DNA of 64,000 nt from Lacibacter luteus (lineage in GTDB: Bacteria; Bacteroidota; Bacteroidia; Chitinophagales; Chitinophagaceae), in contig NZ_SDHW01000001.1 of NCBI RefSeq assembly GCF_004118265.1, positions 558,001 through 622,000 of the forward strand, given 5' to 3'. The translations under genes and the position numbers were made by a program. Below the pieces are notes generated by a model, which was not told where the DNA came from, did no database searches, and saw nothing but the letters and a program-made list of their open reading frames with translations. Shown here in pieces: positions 25,701-34,919 of the stretch (positions are counted from its first letter, which is position 1; each line of letters opens with the position of its first letter).

Positions 25701-26738
25701 ATGTTTACATTTACCGATTCAAGTCTCGAAGCACTTTCTGTACACTATATCGATCAGGAAGGCCAAACCGTTTTAACAGAAGAAGGTTTTCCTTTAGCTG
25801 ACACAGCTTTGCGTGATCTGCTGAGCCAGTTTTTTTTAACTGCATTTAAAGAAGAACAGCAATACCAGTTTGTACATGAAACAGATTTGAAGTACAACGA
25901 AATGTATGCGTACTGCAAATCCATTTTTCAAAACCCCAGGAGTTTGCATGAGCAATCGGTTGCTATAGCCAAGCATCTTGCTGTTGCCAGCAAACATCCC
26001 GGCATTAAACCCGGCGAATTATTTACAGCCTATTTTAAGGATTTAACCTTTGAACAAAAGCAGGTTGATGCAATTGTGCTCATCAAAGCAGAAAACAAAA
26101 AAGATTTTCTGTTGGTTGATCTGATGCGTGACCAACTCGATATTCAAAGTCGCAAAGGGCTTGACCCCAATAAAGCCGATAAAGCCTGTGTAATACTTAA
26201 TACAGGTTCGGAAGATGGCTATCGTTTATTCTTAATTGATCATACCAACAAAAGCAATGAAGCGATTTACTGGAAATATGATTTTTTAAAAGTGAAAGAA
26301 TGTGCAGACAGTTTCAGCTTTACCAAGAACTTTCTCAACGTTGCGAAAGAATTCATCGTCAACAATATGCCGGCATCTTTTGAAACATCAAAAGCCGACC
26401 AGGCAGGTTTGCTTAACAAATCGGTTGCCTATTTTAAAGAGCACGACAACTTCAACATCAATAATTTCCAGGAGGCCGTGTTCCAGGAACCGGAACTGAT
26501 CGAATCGTTTCAGCAATTCGGCTCGCATTACCTGCACGAACATAACATTGAAATCGCCGACTCTTTTGCGATCTCTTCATCAGCTGTAAAAAAGCAAGCC
26601 CGTGTTTTTAAAAGTGTAATCAAACTCGATCGTAATTTTCATATTTACATTCATGGCAACAGAGAATTAATTGAACAGGGTTACGATGAAGTAACAGGAA
26701 AAAAGTATTATAAGATTTACTTCGACCAGGAAATGTAA
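25701..26738 (+). CDS. Nucleoid-associated protein (NdpA/YejK family)
   Basis: This 345-residue cytosolic protein belongs to the 37-kDa nucleoid-associated protein family (PF04245). Family features include the N-terminal ALSVHYIDQ segment, FTAYFKDLTFEQKQVDAIVL, DLMRDQLDIQSRKGLDPNKADKACVI and a C-terminal region with FKSVIKLDRNFHIYIHG. The E. coli homologue YejK associates with the nucleoid, but its role is unclear. The ATG at 25701 is preferred over a TTG three codons earlier. The triple palindrome AAGTATGSCATACTT ends 42 bp before the start and could control it. A GNAT gene follows after 26 bp. Confidence 0.88.
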   Translation: MFTFTDSSLEALSVHYIDQEGQTVLTEEGFPLADTALRDLLSQFFLTAFKEEQQYQFVHETDLKYNEMYAYCKSIFQNPRSLHEQSVAIAKHLAVASKHPGIKPGELFTAYFKDLTFEQKQVDAIVLIKAENKKDFLLVDLMRDQLDIQSRKGLDPNKADKACVILNTGSEDGYRLFLIDHTNKSNEAIYWKYDFLKVKECADSFSFTKNFLNVAKEFIVNNMPASFETSKADQAGLLNKSVAYFKEHDNFNINNFQEAVFQEPELIESFQQFGSHYLHEHNIEIADSFAISSSAVKKQARVFKSVIKLDRNFHIYIHGNRELIEQGYDEVTGKKYYKIYFDQEM

Positions 26739-26764
26739 ATTGCAGAACTTTTTAAACTACATGT

Positions 26765-27277
26765 ATGATTGCACAAGCTGTTAAAGAAGATATTCCGCAA
26801 CTTGTTGATTTACTCAACAGTGCCTACCGTGGTGAACGTTCGCAAAAAGGCTGGACTACAGAATCGCATTTAATTGCAGGCGATGTACGAACCGACGAAA
26901 CGGACGTACTAAAAGTGCTGCAACAACCAGGCAGTATCATTTTAAAATATACAAACGATGCAGGTGAAATTATCGGCACGGTTAACCTGCAGCAACACGA
27001 CCGGGGACTGTATCTTGGAATGTTTGCCGTTGACCCCAACCTGCAAGGCGGTGGCATCGGCAAACAATTATTAAAAGCAGCTGATGAATATGCAAAAAAA
27101 ATTGGAAGTGTAACAATCTATATGTCGGTGATTTCTGTACGAAAAGAGCTGATTGATTGGTACAAACGCCACGGATATGCCGAAACAGGTGAGCGCAAAC
27201 CATTTGTGCAAGACGATCTTACAGGCGCACATTTACAACAGTTAGAATTTCTGATTCTGGAAAAACAGATTCACTGA
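26765..27277 (+). CDS. GNAT-family N-acetyltransferase
   Basis: This 170-residue cytosolic acetyl-CoA-dependent acetyltransferase has the GNAT acetyl-CoA loop in LGMFAVDPNLQGGGIGKQLL (Q-G-G-G-I-G, about 90-109) followed by the pyrophosphate-binding helix. The remaining strands (IYMSVISVRKELIDWYKRHG) carry the family's C-terminal Tyr. It resembles acetyltransferases acting on small molecules, but the substrate cannot be assigned. It lies 26 bp after the nucleoid-associated-protein gene and 33 bp before the acyl-CoA-binding protein gene, on the same strand, so a short operon is likely. Confidence 0.88.
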   Translation: MIAQAVKEDIPQLVDLLNSAYRGERSQKGWTTESHLIAGDVRTDETDVLKVLQQPGSIILKYTNDAGEIIGTVNLQQHDRGLYLGMFAVDPNLQGGGIGKQLLKAADEYAKKIGSVTIYMSVISVRKELIDWYKRHGYAETGERKPFVQDDLTGAHLQQLEFLILEKQIH

Positions 27278-27310
27278 TAATTCGCTTATTTTCGTTAAAA
27301 TTTACAACTT

Positions 27311-27568
27311 ATGGATTTGCATCAACAATTTGAACAGGCAGTGGCTGAAAGCAAAACACTTAGTGAGCGACCAAGCAACGACACATTACTCCTCCTCTAT
27401 TCTTTATACAAACAAGGCAGCGAAGGCGATGTAAATGTAGAAGCTCCTTCGAACCCATTTGATTTTGTTGCAAAAGCAAAATACGAAGCTTGGGATGCAT
27501 TAAAAGGTAAAAGCAAAGAAGCTGCAATGCAGGAATACATTGAGCTGATTTCAAAACTGAAAGCTTAA
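27311..27568 (+). CDS. Acyl-CoA-binding protein
   Basis: This 85-residue protein matches the length and order of the ACBP four-helix fold (usually 86-90 residues). The helix-2 motif LLLLYSLYKQGSEGDV holds the conserved Tyr/Lys that contact the CoA phosphate. The helix-3 segment KAKYEAWDALKGKSKEAAM is highly characteristic, and ends with YIELISKLKA. ACBPs bind long-chain acyl-CoA esters in the cytosol and are typical of eukaryotes but occur in some Bacteroidota. It is the last gene of a likely NdpA-GNAT-ACBP run and stops one base before the convergent glycosyltransferase gene ends. Confidence 0.93.
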   Translation: MDLHQQFEQAVAESKTLSERPSNDTLLLLYSLYKQGSEGDVNVEAPSNPFDFVAKAKYEAWDALKGKSKEAAMQEYIELISKLKA

Positions 27569-27569
27569 T

Positions 27570-28736
27570 TTATTTTTTCTTAAGCACCTGTTTATACCAG
27601 TTGCTGATTTGTTCACCAATAATTTGAGGGCCGAATTCTTTTTCTGCAGCTGCAGCAATTTCCTGTTGATTGTATTGAACTTTTCCTGAAAGAAATTCGT
27701 TCATTGCATTAGCCAATGCTTTTGTATCGCCGGGAGCAATTAAAACGCCATTCGATGCATTCAGCAATTCTGCAATACCACCAACATTTGATGCTATAAC
27801 AGGCAAACCACAACACAATGCTTCGTTTATAACGCATGGAAGATTTTCGTAGTTGCTGAAATGCAGTAATGCATCTGCAGAACGCATTGCATCTGCAACC
27901 TGGTTATAAGGTAGAGCGCCTTTCCAGCAGATGTTTTCATTTAATCCGAGCTCGTTTGCCAGTTGCAGATTTTCTTTTGATGGCGGCCCAACAAACCACA
28001 TCTCCCAACTTGTTGTTTGCTGTTGCAAAATTGCCAACGCCTGTAAAATACCGCTTACATTTTTTAGCGGATGCATCATTGACACATGAATAAAACGCTT
28101 TCGTTCATTCATATGCTGCTGCGGATAAAACCTTGTTGTATCCACAACATTGCGGATAAGTTTTGTTTGTTGAATATCGAATAAGGATTGCAACCGTTTG
28201 ATTAACCAGTTGGAAACAGAACTTACTGCTGCAGCCTGCTTAAATGTTTGTTTGGTTACAAAACGGAAATAACGGTTACGGCTAAAATAGTTTTCGGGAA
28301 TATGTTCAAAATATGCAGAGCTATGCTCAGTAACAACAAAGGGAACATTGTATTTCTGGTGCATCAACACCGCCGTTAGTCCGGCTTTTACCGGCACGTG
28401 CACATGCACAAGATCGGGCTTGCCGTTTGCTGCAATGTATTGTTCTATCTGCTGCTTATAAAAAGATTGATACCGTTTATTAAACGCATATACATTGAAA
28501 AATTCAAATCCTGTATCGGGTAATGGAAGAAAATAAATGGATGCGTTCAGGTTCGAACTCTTTCGCTCTTCTTTTTTTATTGAAGTAGTTCCTTTTAATA
28601 AATGCTTATTCTGCACCACATGTATTACATCAACCTGTTGATATAGCGTCACTGCCTTTGCATGCCGTTCAATAAAATCGCCATCGAACTCATCGGCCGA
28701 ATTTGGATACCAGCTGCATAACCACAATATTTTCAT
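27570..28736 (-). CDS. GT4-type glycosyltransferase
   Basis: This 388-residue GT-B glycosyltransferase has an N-terminal acceptor domain (about 1-185) beginning KILWLCSWYPNSADEFDGDF. The C-terminal nucleotide-sugar domain has RFIHVSMMHPLKNVSGIL and the EX7E signature region NYENLPCVINEALCCGLPVI. It lacks a membrane span. Sugar donor and acceptor are unknown. Its ATG overlaps the stop of the upstream flippase gene by 4 bp, so the pair builds and exports a surface polysaccharide or lipid-linked glycan. It converges with the acyl-CoA-binding protein gene with one base between stop codons; no terminator hairpin is visible there. Confidence 0.93.
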   Translation of the reverse strand: MKILWLCSWYPNSADEFDGDFIERHAKAVTLYQQVDVIHVVQNKHLLKGTTSIKKEERKSSNLNASIYFLPLPDTGFEFFNVYAFNKRYQSFYKQQIEQYIAANGKPDLVHVHVPVKAGLTAVLMHQKYNVPFVVTEHSSAYFEHIPENYFSRNRYFRFVTKQTFKQAAAVSSVSNWLIKRLQSLFDIQQTKLIRNVVDTTRFYPQQHMNERKRFIHVSMMHPLKNVSGILQALAILQQQTTSWEMWFVGPPSKENLQLANELGLNENICWKGALPYNQVADAMRSADALLHFSNYENLPCVINEALCCGLPVIASNVGGIAELLNASNGVLIAPGDTKALANAMNEFLSGKVQYNQQEIAAAAEKEFGPQIIGEQISNWYKQVLKKK

Positions 28737-30055
28737 GCTTCATCGGTTTTTGAAGGTGAAAATTTTTCTTTCAGCAAACCCATTAACAGGTGTGCATCTG
28801 TTTTTTTGAATAAAAGAAAATCGATAAAGCGGCTGTTATATTCTTTTGCATGTGCCAGCAACATATAACTCATGTAACAGATATAACCAATACTGCTTAC
28901 TACCGCTGCACCTGCAATACCATACACAGGAATAACCAGCCAATCGCCAATAACAATAACCGTAAGTGCCACAATATTTCCGGTTAAGTTTACACGTAAT
29001 ACTTTTTTTCCACTATAGTAAGCTGCCAGCAAATGAATTACTGAATACGAAAGAATGGCGGGGATCAGTAAGATAAACGGCAGATACATTTTCTGAAATG
29101 TAGGGCCGAATACAAAGGGGAACAACCAAAAACCTGTCAACAATAAAAACAAACAGGCAAGAGAATAAAAAAGGATCAATCCACGTGAAAGCAGTTGCAT
29201 TTTTCTATTCATCTCTTCTTTACGTCCCGATGCTGTCATTGGAAAAACTACCCCTGCAAGAATTGATGGAACAATAAAAAACAATTGCGCCAGTTTACAC
29301 GCCTGTATGTAATTACCAAGATCAGAATCGTTAGCAACAAATTTATTTACAAACCAGTAATCGATCCTGTACATTAAAAAGGTCATGGAATTGGTTACAA
29401 CAGCAATAAGCGCAAACGATATAAACGGCTTTATCAACTCAACAGGTATCTTCTTTATTTCACTCCACCTAAAATAGCGAAAGAAAAAAAACAGCATCAG
29501 CAAAAAACCCTGCATAAAAAAACCAAAGAAGTACAACTGCACATAGCCCGCATCAGATAAAAAACCGCTGGCCCATTCGTTATTCGGCACCAACACAATC
29601 AGCAAAAGATTTACTGCTACCAACAAAAGATTCGGCAATACAAAATCCATTTTTGCATAAAACAATGCAACAAAAAAAGTAATCAGCAGATTACCGGTTA
29701 AAAATGAAGCAGCAGAAAAATGAAACCCTGCCAAATGCAATAGCCCTTCTTTTGGAACAGGTAAAGAATTTATCACAAACCAACAGGGCAGCATGATCAG
29801 CAATGTCCACCCTACTGCTATTAATGCCAGCTGCGTTTCGTTAAGTTTTTTTTGCGACAGATAATAACCCATCGGTGCTTCCAGACAAAAACTAATGATG
29901 ATCAGTGTAAACGCCAGCAGATTTATTACATAATACATCTGTCCACTGCCTTCCGACTGAAAATGCCTTGCAACAAGAATGTTGAGCAACATTACCGACA
30001 GAAAATAAAATCCACGCCATAAAATACTCTTGGAAAGTGCAGTTGCAAGTTTCAT
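28733..30055 (-). CDS. Wzx-like polysaccharide flippase (MATE/MOP superfamily)
   Basis: This 440-residue inner-membrane protein has about twelve to fourteen hydrophobic spans. The N-terminus (ALSKSILWRGFYFLSVMLLN) and the central RIDYWFVNKFVANDSDLGNYIQA segment are typical of oligosaccharide flippases of the MOP superfamily. It would move lipid-linked sugars across the inner membrane. I start it at the ATG at 30053-30055: GAGG lies before it, and the promoter -7 box at 30074-30081 falls inside a longer 16-residue extension, which therefore cannot be translated from that promoter. It is the first gene of a two-gene operon with the glycosyltransferase, overlapping it by 4 bp. Confidence 0.9.
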   Translation of the reverse strand: MKLATALSKSILWRGFYFLSVMLLNILVARHFQSEGSGQMYYVINLLAFTLIIISFCLEAPMGYYLSQKKLNETQLALIAVGWTLLIMLPCWFVINSLPVPKEGLLHLAGFHFSAASFLTGNLLITFFVALFYAKMDFVLPNLLLVAVNLLLIVLVPNNEWASGFLSDAGYVQLYFFGFFMQGFLLMLFFFFRYFRWSEIKKIPVELIKPFISFALIAVVTNSMTFLMYRIDYWFVNKFVANDSDLGNYIQACKLAQLFFIVPSILAGVVFPMTASGRKEEMNRKMQLLSRGLILFYSLACLFLLLTGFWLFPFVFGPTFQKMYLPFILLIPAILSYSVIHLLAAYYSGKKVLRVNLTGNIVALTVIVIGDWLVIPVYGIAGAAVVSSIGYICYMSYMLLAHAKEYNSRFIDFLLFKKTDAHLLMGLLKEKFSPSKTDEA

Positions 30056-30073
30056 GTTCGCCTCAGTCAGTTT

Positions 30074-30103
30074 CAAATATAGAGCGATTAGCCTGTACAA
30101 CAA
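30074..30103 (-). promoter_or_regulatory. Consensus promoter of the flippase-glycosyltransferase operon
   Basis: On the minus strand TTG (30103-30101), a 19-bp spacer and TATATTTG (30081-30074) match the Bacteroidota consensus. The start would be about 12 bp before the flippase ATG at 30055, which fixes that start codon. Confidence 0.7.
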
Positions 30104-30179
30104 ACAATATTTAGCGGCAGCAACAGCCGCAACAAGCCCGCAAACCTTTCATTTCTGTAGTTTTACAGATATTTGAATT

Positions 30180-31154
30180 ATGACATCAACCAAGAGCCGG
30201 CTTAACCGCCTTGCAAAAGAGAATAAAGAAACGGGCCTGAATGTAAACAGCAGGCAAAGTGGCGGTCGTTTCTTTCAAAAAGATGGCCGACCCAATGTGC
30301 GTTTCAGAGGAGTCTCCTATATGCAGCGGTTCAGCGTGTATCAATACATGTTAAAGCTGCCAACCTGGAAGTTTATTTTATTTATTGCTTGTGCGTACAT
30401 GATCGTAAACCTGCTTTTTGCCTGCATCTATTTTTTTGTAGGTGTTCATCATTTGGGCGGCATGGAAGAAATTACTGTGCTGGGAAAATTCTGGGAAGCA
30501 TTCTTCTTTAGCACCCAAACACTTTCCACCGTTGGTTATGGTCATGTATTCCCCGATTCATTAACATCTAACAGTATTGCAGCATTTGAATCGTTTACAG
30601 GTATTTTGATGCTTGCATTAGCAACAGGTCTTATTTACGGACGGTTTTCGCAACCCAAACCCTATCTCAAATACAGCAGCATTGCTTTGTTTGCTCCTTT
30701 TAAAGATGGTTATGCATTAATGTTTCGCTTTGCACCTTTTAAACAGCATTTTTTAACTGATGTTGAAGTAAAAGTTACTTGTGTTATGCGTTATACCGAA
30801 AACGAAACGGAACGAAAAAACGCATTTTACAGTCTCGATCTGGAACTGTCGAAAGCAAACTCGCTTGCAAGTAACTGGACGATTGTACATACAATAAATG
30901 AAAACAGTCCGCTTTACCAATTAACAAGAAAAGAAATTGCAGATGCAGAAACAGAAATACTTGTTTATGTAAAGGGATATGATGAAGAGTATGCAAACAT
31001 TGTTGTAAGCAGAAGTTCGTACAGCTTCGAAGAGTTTATATACGGGGCTAAGTTTGATATGATGTATGAACCAAGTGAGGATAAAACCACTACGCTTCTG
31101 CACATGGATAAGATCGATAGTTATCACGAAGAAAAATTACCGGTGAATATTTAA
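30180..31154 (+). CDS. Inward-rectifier (Kir-type) potassium channel
   Basis: This 324-residue inner-membrane protein has a cytoplasmic N-terminus (about 1-60), TM1 (about 64-88), a pore helix with the K+ selectivity filter TVGYGH (117-122), TM2 (about 133-157) and a large Kir-type cytoplasmic C-terminal domain (about 160-324; LMFRFAPFKQHFLTDVEVKV, YANIVVSRSSYSFEEFIYGA). Layout and length match bacterial KirBac channels. It would pass K+ and be gated by cytoplasmic ligands. The tsaC-like gene begins 1 bp after its stop, suggesting co-transcription. K+ transport recurs nearby in the KefC-type antiporter. Confidence 0.95.
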   Translation: MTSTKSRLNRLAKENKETGLNVNSRQSGGRFFQKDGRPNVRFRGVSYMQRFSVYQYMLKLPTWKFILFIACAYMIVNLLFACIYFFVGVHHLGGMEEITVLGKFWEAFFFSTQTLSTVGYGHVFPDSLTSNSIAAFESFTGILMLALATGLIYGRFSQPKPYLKYSSIALFAPFKDGYALMFRFAPFKQHFLTDVEVKVTCVMRYTENETERKNAFYSLDLELSKANSLASNWTIVHTINENSPLYQLTRKEIADAETEILVYVKGYDEEYANIVVSRSSYSFEEFIYGAKFDMMYEPSEDKTTTLLHMDKIDSYHEEKLPVNI

Positions 31155-31155
31155 G

Positions 31156-32130
31156 ATGAATACAGAAACTGGAATTGATATTACTGCAGCAGCAAACTAT
31201 TTAAAAGCCGGCGAACTGGTTGCCATACCAACAGAAACGGTGTATGGTCTTGCTGCGAATGCGTTGAATGAAGATGCTGTTTTAAAAATTTACGCAGCAA
31301 AGAACCGGCCGCAATTTAACCCGCTGATTATGCATGTGGCTTCGTTTAAACAAGCCAAGCGGTTTATTAAAGATATTTCTGCGGAAGCAGAACAACTGGC
31401 TGCTGCATTCTGGCCCGGCCCGTTAACCATGCTGTTCAACAAAGAACAACTTGTTCCCGATCTAGTAACTGCCGGGAGCAAACGTGTTGCAATACGTGTA
31501 CCTAATCATCCCCTAACGATACAGCTGCTTTCGCAACTTGATTTTCCTGTTGCTGCGCCAAGTGCAAATCCATCGGGCTATGTTAGTCCAACAACAGCAC
31601 GGCATGTGTACGAAGGTTTGCACGATAAAATTCCTTACATACTCGATGGCGGCGCCTGCAATGTTGGTGTTGAATCAACGATTGTTGGATGGAATGAAAA
31701 CGATGAACTTGAATTATATCGTTTAGGTGGTGTTGCTGTTGAAGAAATTGAAAAAGTGACCGGCAAAAAAATCAAGCATCATAAAAAGATTACCGACAAC
31801 CCGAATGCACCCGGGCAGTTGAAAAGTCATTACGCTACAAATACGCCGTTGTATTTAGGAAACATCAACGAACTGTTGCCGCAATTTGCAGGCAAGAAAA
31901 TAGTGCTCATTAATTTTAAAGAGCAGCATACTGCAATTGCAAAAGAGCAGCAATTTGTTTTATCGGTGAATGCTGATGCTGGCGAAGCTGCAAAAAATCT
32001 TTTCCGTGCATTGCGTGAAGCAGACCAGCTGCAAGCCGATGTTATACTTGCAGAATTATTACCCGACGAAGGTTTGGGAAGAGCTGTTAACGACAGATTG
32101 GAACGGGCACAGCATAGCATGAAGGGATGA
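31156..32130 (+). CDS. Threonylcarbamoyl-AMP synthase (TsaC/Sua5 family)
   Basis: This 324-residue cytosolic enzyme makes threonylcarbamoyl-adenylate from threonine, bicarbonate and ATP for the t6A modification of ANN-decoding tRNAs. The YrdC domain (about 10-200) shows AIPTETVYGLAANA, the K-x-R motif in AKNRPQFNPLIMHV and SANPSGYVSPTTA. A C-terminal Sua5 domain (about 230-324) marks it as the long Sua5 form rather than the short TsaC. The remaining t6A genes are not in the window. It starts 1 bp after the Kir channel gene, which is probably positional rather than functional. Confidence 0.94.
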   Translation: MNTETGIDITAAANYLKAGELVAIPTETVYGLAANALNEDAVLKIYAAKNRPQFNPLIMHVASFKQAKRFIKDISAEAEQLAAAFWPGPLTMLFNKEQLVPDLVTAGSKRVAIRVPNHPLTIQLLSQLDFPVAAPSANPSGYVSPTTARHVYEGLHDKIPYILDGGACNVGVESTIVGWNENDELELYRLGGVAVEEIEKVTGKKIKHHKKITDNPNAPGQLKSHYATNTPLYLGNINELLPQFAGKKIVLINFKEQHTAIAKEQQFVLSVNADAGEAAKNLFRALREADQLQADVILAELLPDEGLGRAVNDRLERAQHSMKG

Positions 32131-32281
32131 AACGGTGGTAGTGCTGAGCGAAGTCGAGATTGGCGTTTAGCTCATCCTGTTCTCCCAATCCCTTTCAATC
32201 ATTTCTCTTTGTAACACGCTTCAACCCTTTCCACGGAGGGGATAAACAGCTTGCAGCTTCAAACTATAAACATCAAATTCA

Positions 32282-34180
32282 TCATTCATCCTTTTTCACT
32301 TTTTCATCTGCAATCAAACTGTCTTCATCCCAGCCCTGGTCTTTTTCCAGATGCAGTTGTTTGATATCTGCTTTAATAATTTCTTCCAGTTCTTCAATAT
32401 ATTCTCTCGATTGATTGATGTATTCTTTTTCGTTATCCCTGATCTTAGACAGGTCTTTCAACTTCTGTTCGTCGTACCGTAAAAACGTACGTGCAGCACG
32501 TTGAGCAGTATATGCACGAAAGCCCAACAGCTTCATTGCATCAACACCCATGCGCAACGACGTATCAATTGTTTCTCTGTAAATATGAAGAATCCCTGCA
32601 TTCATCTGATCGTAGGTATCTTCTCTTGTACTGCTGCGCACAAGCATCTGCAGATCGGGAAAATGCTTTTTAATGGTTTCGATCATCTGCAAACGTTTTT
32701 CTGCATCATCAACTGCAATAATGATCATTTTTGCTTCAGCTGCACCTGCTGCCAATAAAATATCGTAACGACTGGCATCACCGTAATACACTTTAAAACC
32801 CATCTTACGCAAAAACTCTACACGGTTACTGTCAATATCCAACACCGTTGTTTTAATACCATGTGCACGAAGAAAACGGCCGATGGTATTTCCGAAATGG
32901 CCAAAGCCTGCAATGATCACCGGATTTTTCTCATTAACTGTATCCGCTTCTTTTTCAGCTATTGTTGATGACAACCGTTTATCAACAAACGGCAACACAA
33001 TTTTTTCATTTAGAAAAAAAGCAATGGGTGTAAGCGCCATACTAATGGCAACAACCGCCATCAATATTTCTACATAACCACGTTCAACAATTCCTTCGGT
33101 TAATGAAAAGCTCAACAATACAAACGCAAACTCTCCCACCTGCGATAAGGAAGATGAGAAAATAATATTCTGATCGACACGCAGCTTAAATGCTTTACCC
33201 AACGAAAGCAATACAATTGCCTTTACCAACATCAATGCAAACACCAACCCGAAAATGAGTAAGGGCTTTTCAAATATTAAATTGAAGTTGATGGATGCAC
33301 CAACAGCAATAAAAAACAACCCAAGCAACAATCCCTTAAATGGTTCGATGTCGCTTTCCAATTCGTGTTTGTATTCACTGTTGGCCAATACCACACCGCT
33401 TAGAAAAGTTCCCAGTGCAGGACTTAATCCTACTGTTGACATGAGCACTGCAATACCAACCACCAACAGCAATGCAGTTGCGGTAAACATTTCACGCAAC
33501 TGTGTAGAAGCAACCAAACGAAACAAAGGCGGAATTAAATAGCGACCACCGATAATTATAAACGCAACAGCACCCGATACAATCAATGCACGCATCCAGC
33601 CACCATGTCCTTCAATCCATGCTTCTGCTTCATTGCCTGCAGTTTCAGTACTTAATCCTGCAATAGCAAGTAAGGGAAACAATGCCAGCATGGGAATTAC
33701 TGCTATATCCTGGAAAAGCAAAACAGCAAATGCACTTCGTCCCGCAGTAGTGCGATTAATTCCTTTCTCTGCAAGTGTTTGCAATACCAATGCAGTTGAA
33801 CTGAGAGCTAATGCCATACCGATTGCCAATGATGATTGCCATGGTAATTTTAAAAAATAAGCAATGCCCGAAATAATAACAGAAGTTATAAGTACCTGCA
33901 ATCCGCCCAGGCCAAGAATTGCTTTACGTAATTTCCAAAGCAATGCAGGCTCCAGTTCAAGACCAATAAGAAACAACATCATCACAACACCAAACTCTGC
34001 AGAATGCATCAGGTCGTGCCCTTCGTTACCAATGATCTGCAATACTGCAGGACCAATTAAAATACCTGCAAGTAAATAACCAAGCACCGAGCCTAGTCCA
34101 AAACGTTTTGCAAGCGGCACCATAATTACAGCCGCACCGAGATAAACCATTACCTGAAAAAGCACCGTATTACTATCCAT
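32282..34180 (-). CDS. KefB/KefC-type K+/H+ antiporter with TrkA-N domain
   Basis: This 632-residue CPA2 antiporter has about twelve membrane spans (1-390), including the ion-path motifs FLIGLELEP and FQDIAVIPMLALF. A TrkA-N (RCK) Rossmann domain follows (about 405-525) with VIIAGFGHFGNTIGRFLRAHG, and the polar helical C-terminal tail ends at about 632. Kef systems let K+ out in exchange for H+ during electrophile stress in E. coli. The quinone-oxidoreductase-like partner gene lies 3 bp upstream on the same strand, as in kefFC/kefGB. Glutathione control, known from E. coli, is uncertain in Bacteroidota. It converges with the tsaC-like gene across 151 bp. Confidence 0.94.
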   Translation of the reverse strand: MDSNTVLFQVMVYLGAAVIMVPLAKRFGLGSVLGYLLAGILIGPAVLQIIGNEGHDLMHSAEFGVVMMLFLIGLELEPALLWKLRKAILGLGGLQVLITSVIISGIAYFLKLPWQSSLAIGMALALSSTALVLQTLAEKGINRTTAGRSAFAVLLFQDIAVIPMLALFPLLAIAGLSTETAGNEAEAWIEGHGGWMRALIVSGAVAFIIIGGRYLIPPLFRLVASTQLREMFTATALLLVVGIAVLMSTVGLSPALGTFLSGVVLANSEYKHELESDIEPFKGLLLGLFFIAVGASINFNLIFEKPLLIFGLVFALMLVKAIVLLSLGKAFKLRVDQNIIFSSSLSQVGEFAFVLLSFSLTEGIVERGYVEILMAVVAISMALTPIAFFLNEKIVLPFVDKRLSSTIAEKEADTVNEKNPVIIAGFGHFGNTIGRFLRAHGIKTTVLDIDSNRVEFLRKMGFKVYYGDASRYDILLAAGAAEAKMIIIAVDDAEKRLQMIETIKKHFPDLQMLVRSSTREDTYDQMNAGILHIYRETIDTSLRMGVDAMKLLGFRAYTAQRAARTFLRYDEQKLKDLSKIRDNEKEYINQSREYIEELEEIIKADIKQLHLEKDQGWDEDSLIADEKVKKDE

Positions 34181-34183
34181 CGG

Positions 34184-34792
34184 TTATGATTGTATTGCGT
34201 TAGGAATAGGAACAAGATCGTTCATGTAAATACAACTGTCGATCTCCGGTTTACTGATGCGATCCTGCGAAAGCGCCAGCAACATTTGCTCGTACTGCAA
34301 TGCATGCAGATCCATATCGGTTTCGGTTAAACGATGTGTGCCATGTATTACAAACGGCGGCAGGTATTCGATACCGCAGAGATAAGCTGTTTGTTTAAAA
34401 GGAAGCAGGTAATCGGTTAATGCAAACTTATTCCGGCCCGTTTTGCTGTACGACTTTTTTGAACCACCTGCAGAAATTGCATTCATAAACTTTTTACCTG
34501 CAAGTGCACGCCCTTCGCTGCCGTAAGCCCAGCCATGTTCCAACACAAGATCCTGCCATTGTTTAATAATAGCGGGTGAATTGTACCAGTAAAACGGATG
34601 TTGAAATATTATTACATCGTGTTGCAGCAGCAGGCGTTGTTCGTAAAGCACATCTATATCAAAATCGGGATAACGTTCATACAGATCGTGAAAACGTATG
34701 CCCGCCGACTTAGGTATATGCTCCACCAAGCGTTGATGCACCCTCGATTTCTCCATTGCAGGATGCGCAAACAGAATAAGAACTTTCGCCAT
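34184..34792 (-). CDS. KefF/KefG-like NAD(P)H oxidoreductase
   Basis: This 202-residue flavodoxin-fold protein has the N-terminal AKVLILFAHPAMEKSRVHQR, the flavin/substrate segment IIFQHPFYWYNSPAIIKQWQD, and SAGGSKKSYSKTG. These are hallmarks of the ancillary subunits KefF and KefG, which bind and activate the Kef antiporter and also act as quinone/electrophile reductases. The antiporter gene begins 3 bp after its stop codon, supporting a two-protein complex at the inner membrane. The 127-bp upstream gap has AC-rich dyads (CTGTACAG) but no clear promoter. Confidence 0.93.
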   Translation of the reverse strand: MAKVLILFAHPAMEKSRVHQRLVEHIPKSAGIRFHDLYERYPDFDIDVLYEQRLLLQHDVIIFQHPFYWYNSPAIIKQWQDLVLEHGWAYGSEGRALAGKKFMNAISAGGSKKSYSKTGRNKFALTDYLLPFKQTAYLCGIEYLPPFVIHGTHRLTETDMDLHALQYEQMLLALSQDRISKPEIDSCIYMNDLVPIPNAIQS

Positions 34793-34919
34793 ACAAACAG
34801 TTTTAAGAAATACAGTAAAACTGTACAGCTACAGGCAGCAATTGCAGACGGACAGACACATCATCTACATGCAATGCTGTGTAACTGCAAGCCCTGTTAC
34901 AGTTGTAAGATACGAAAAC

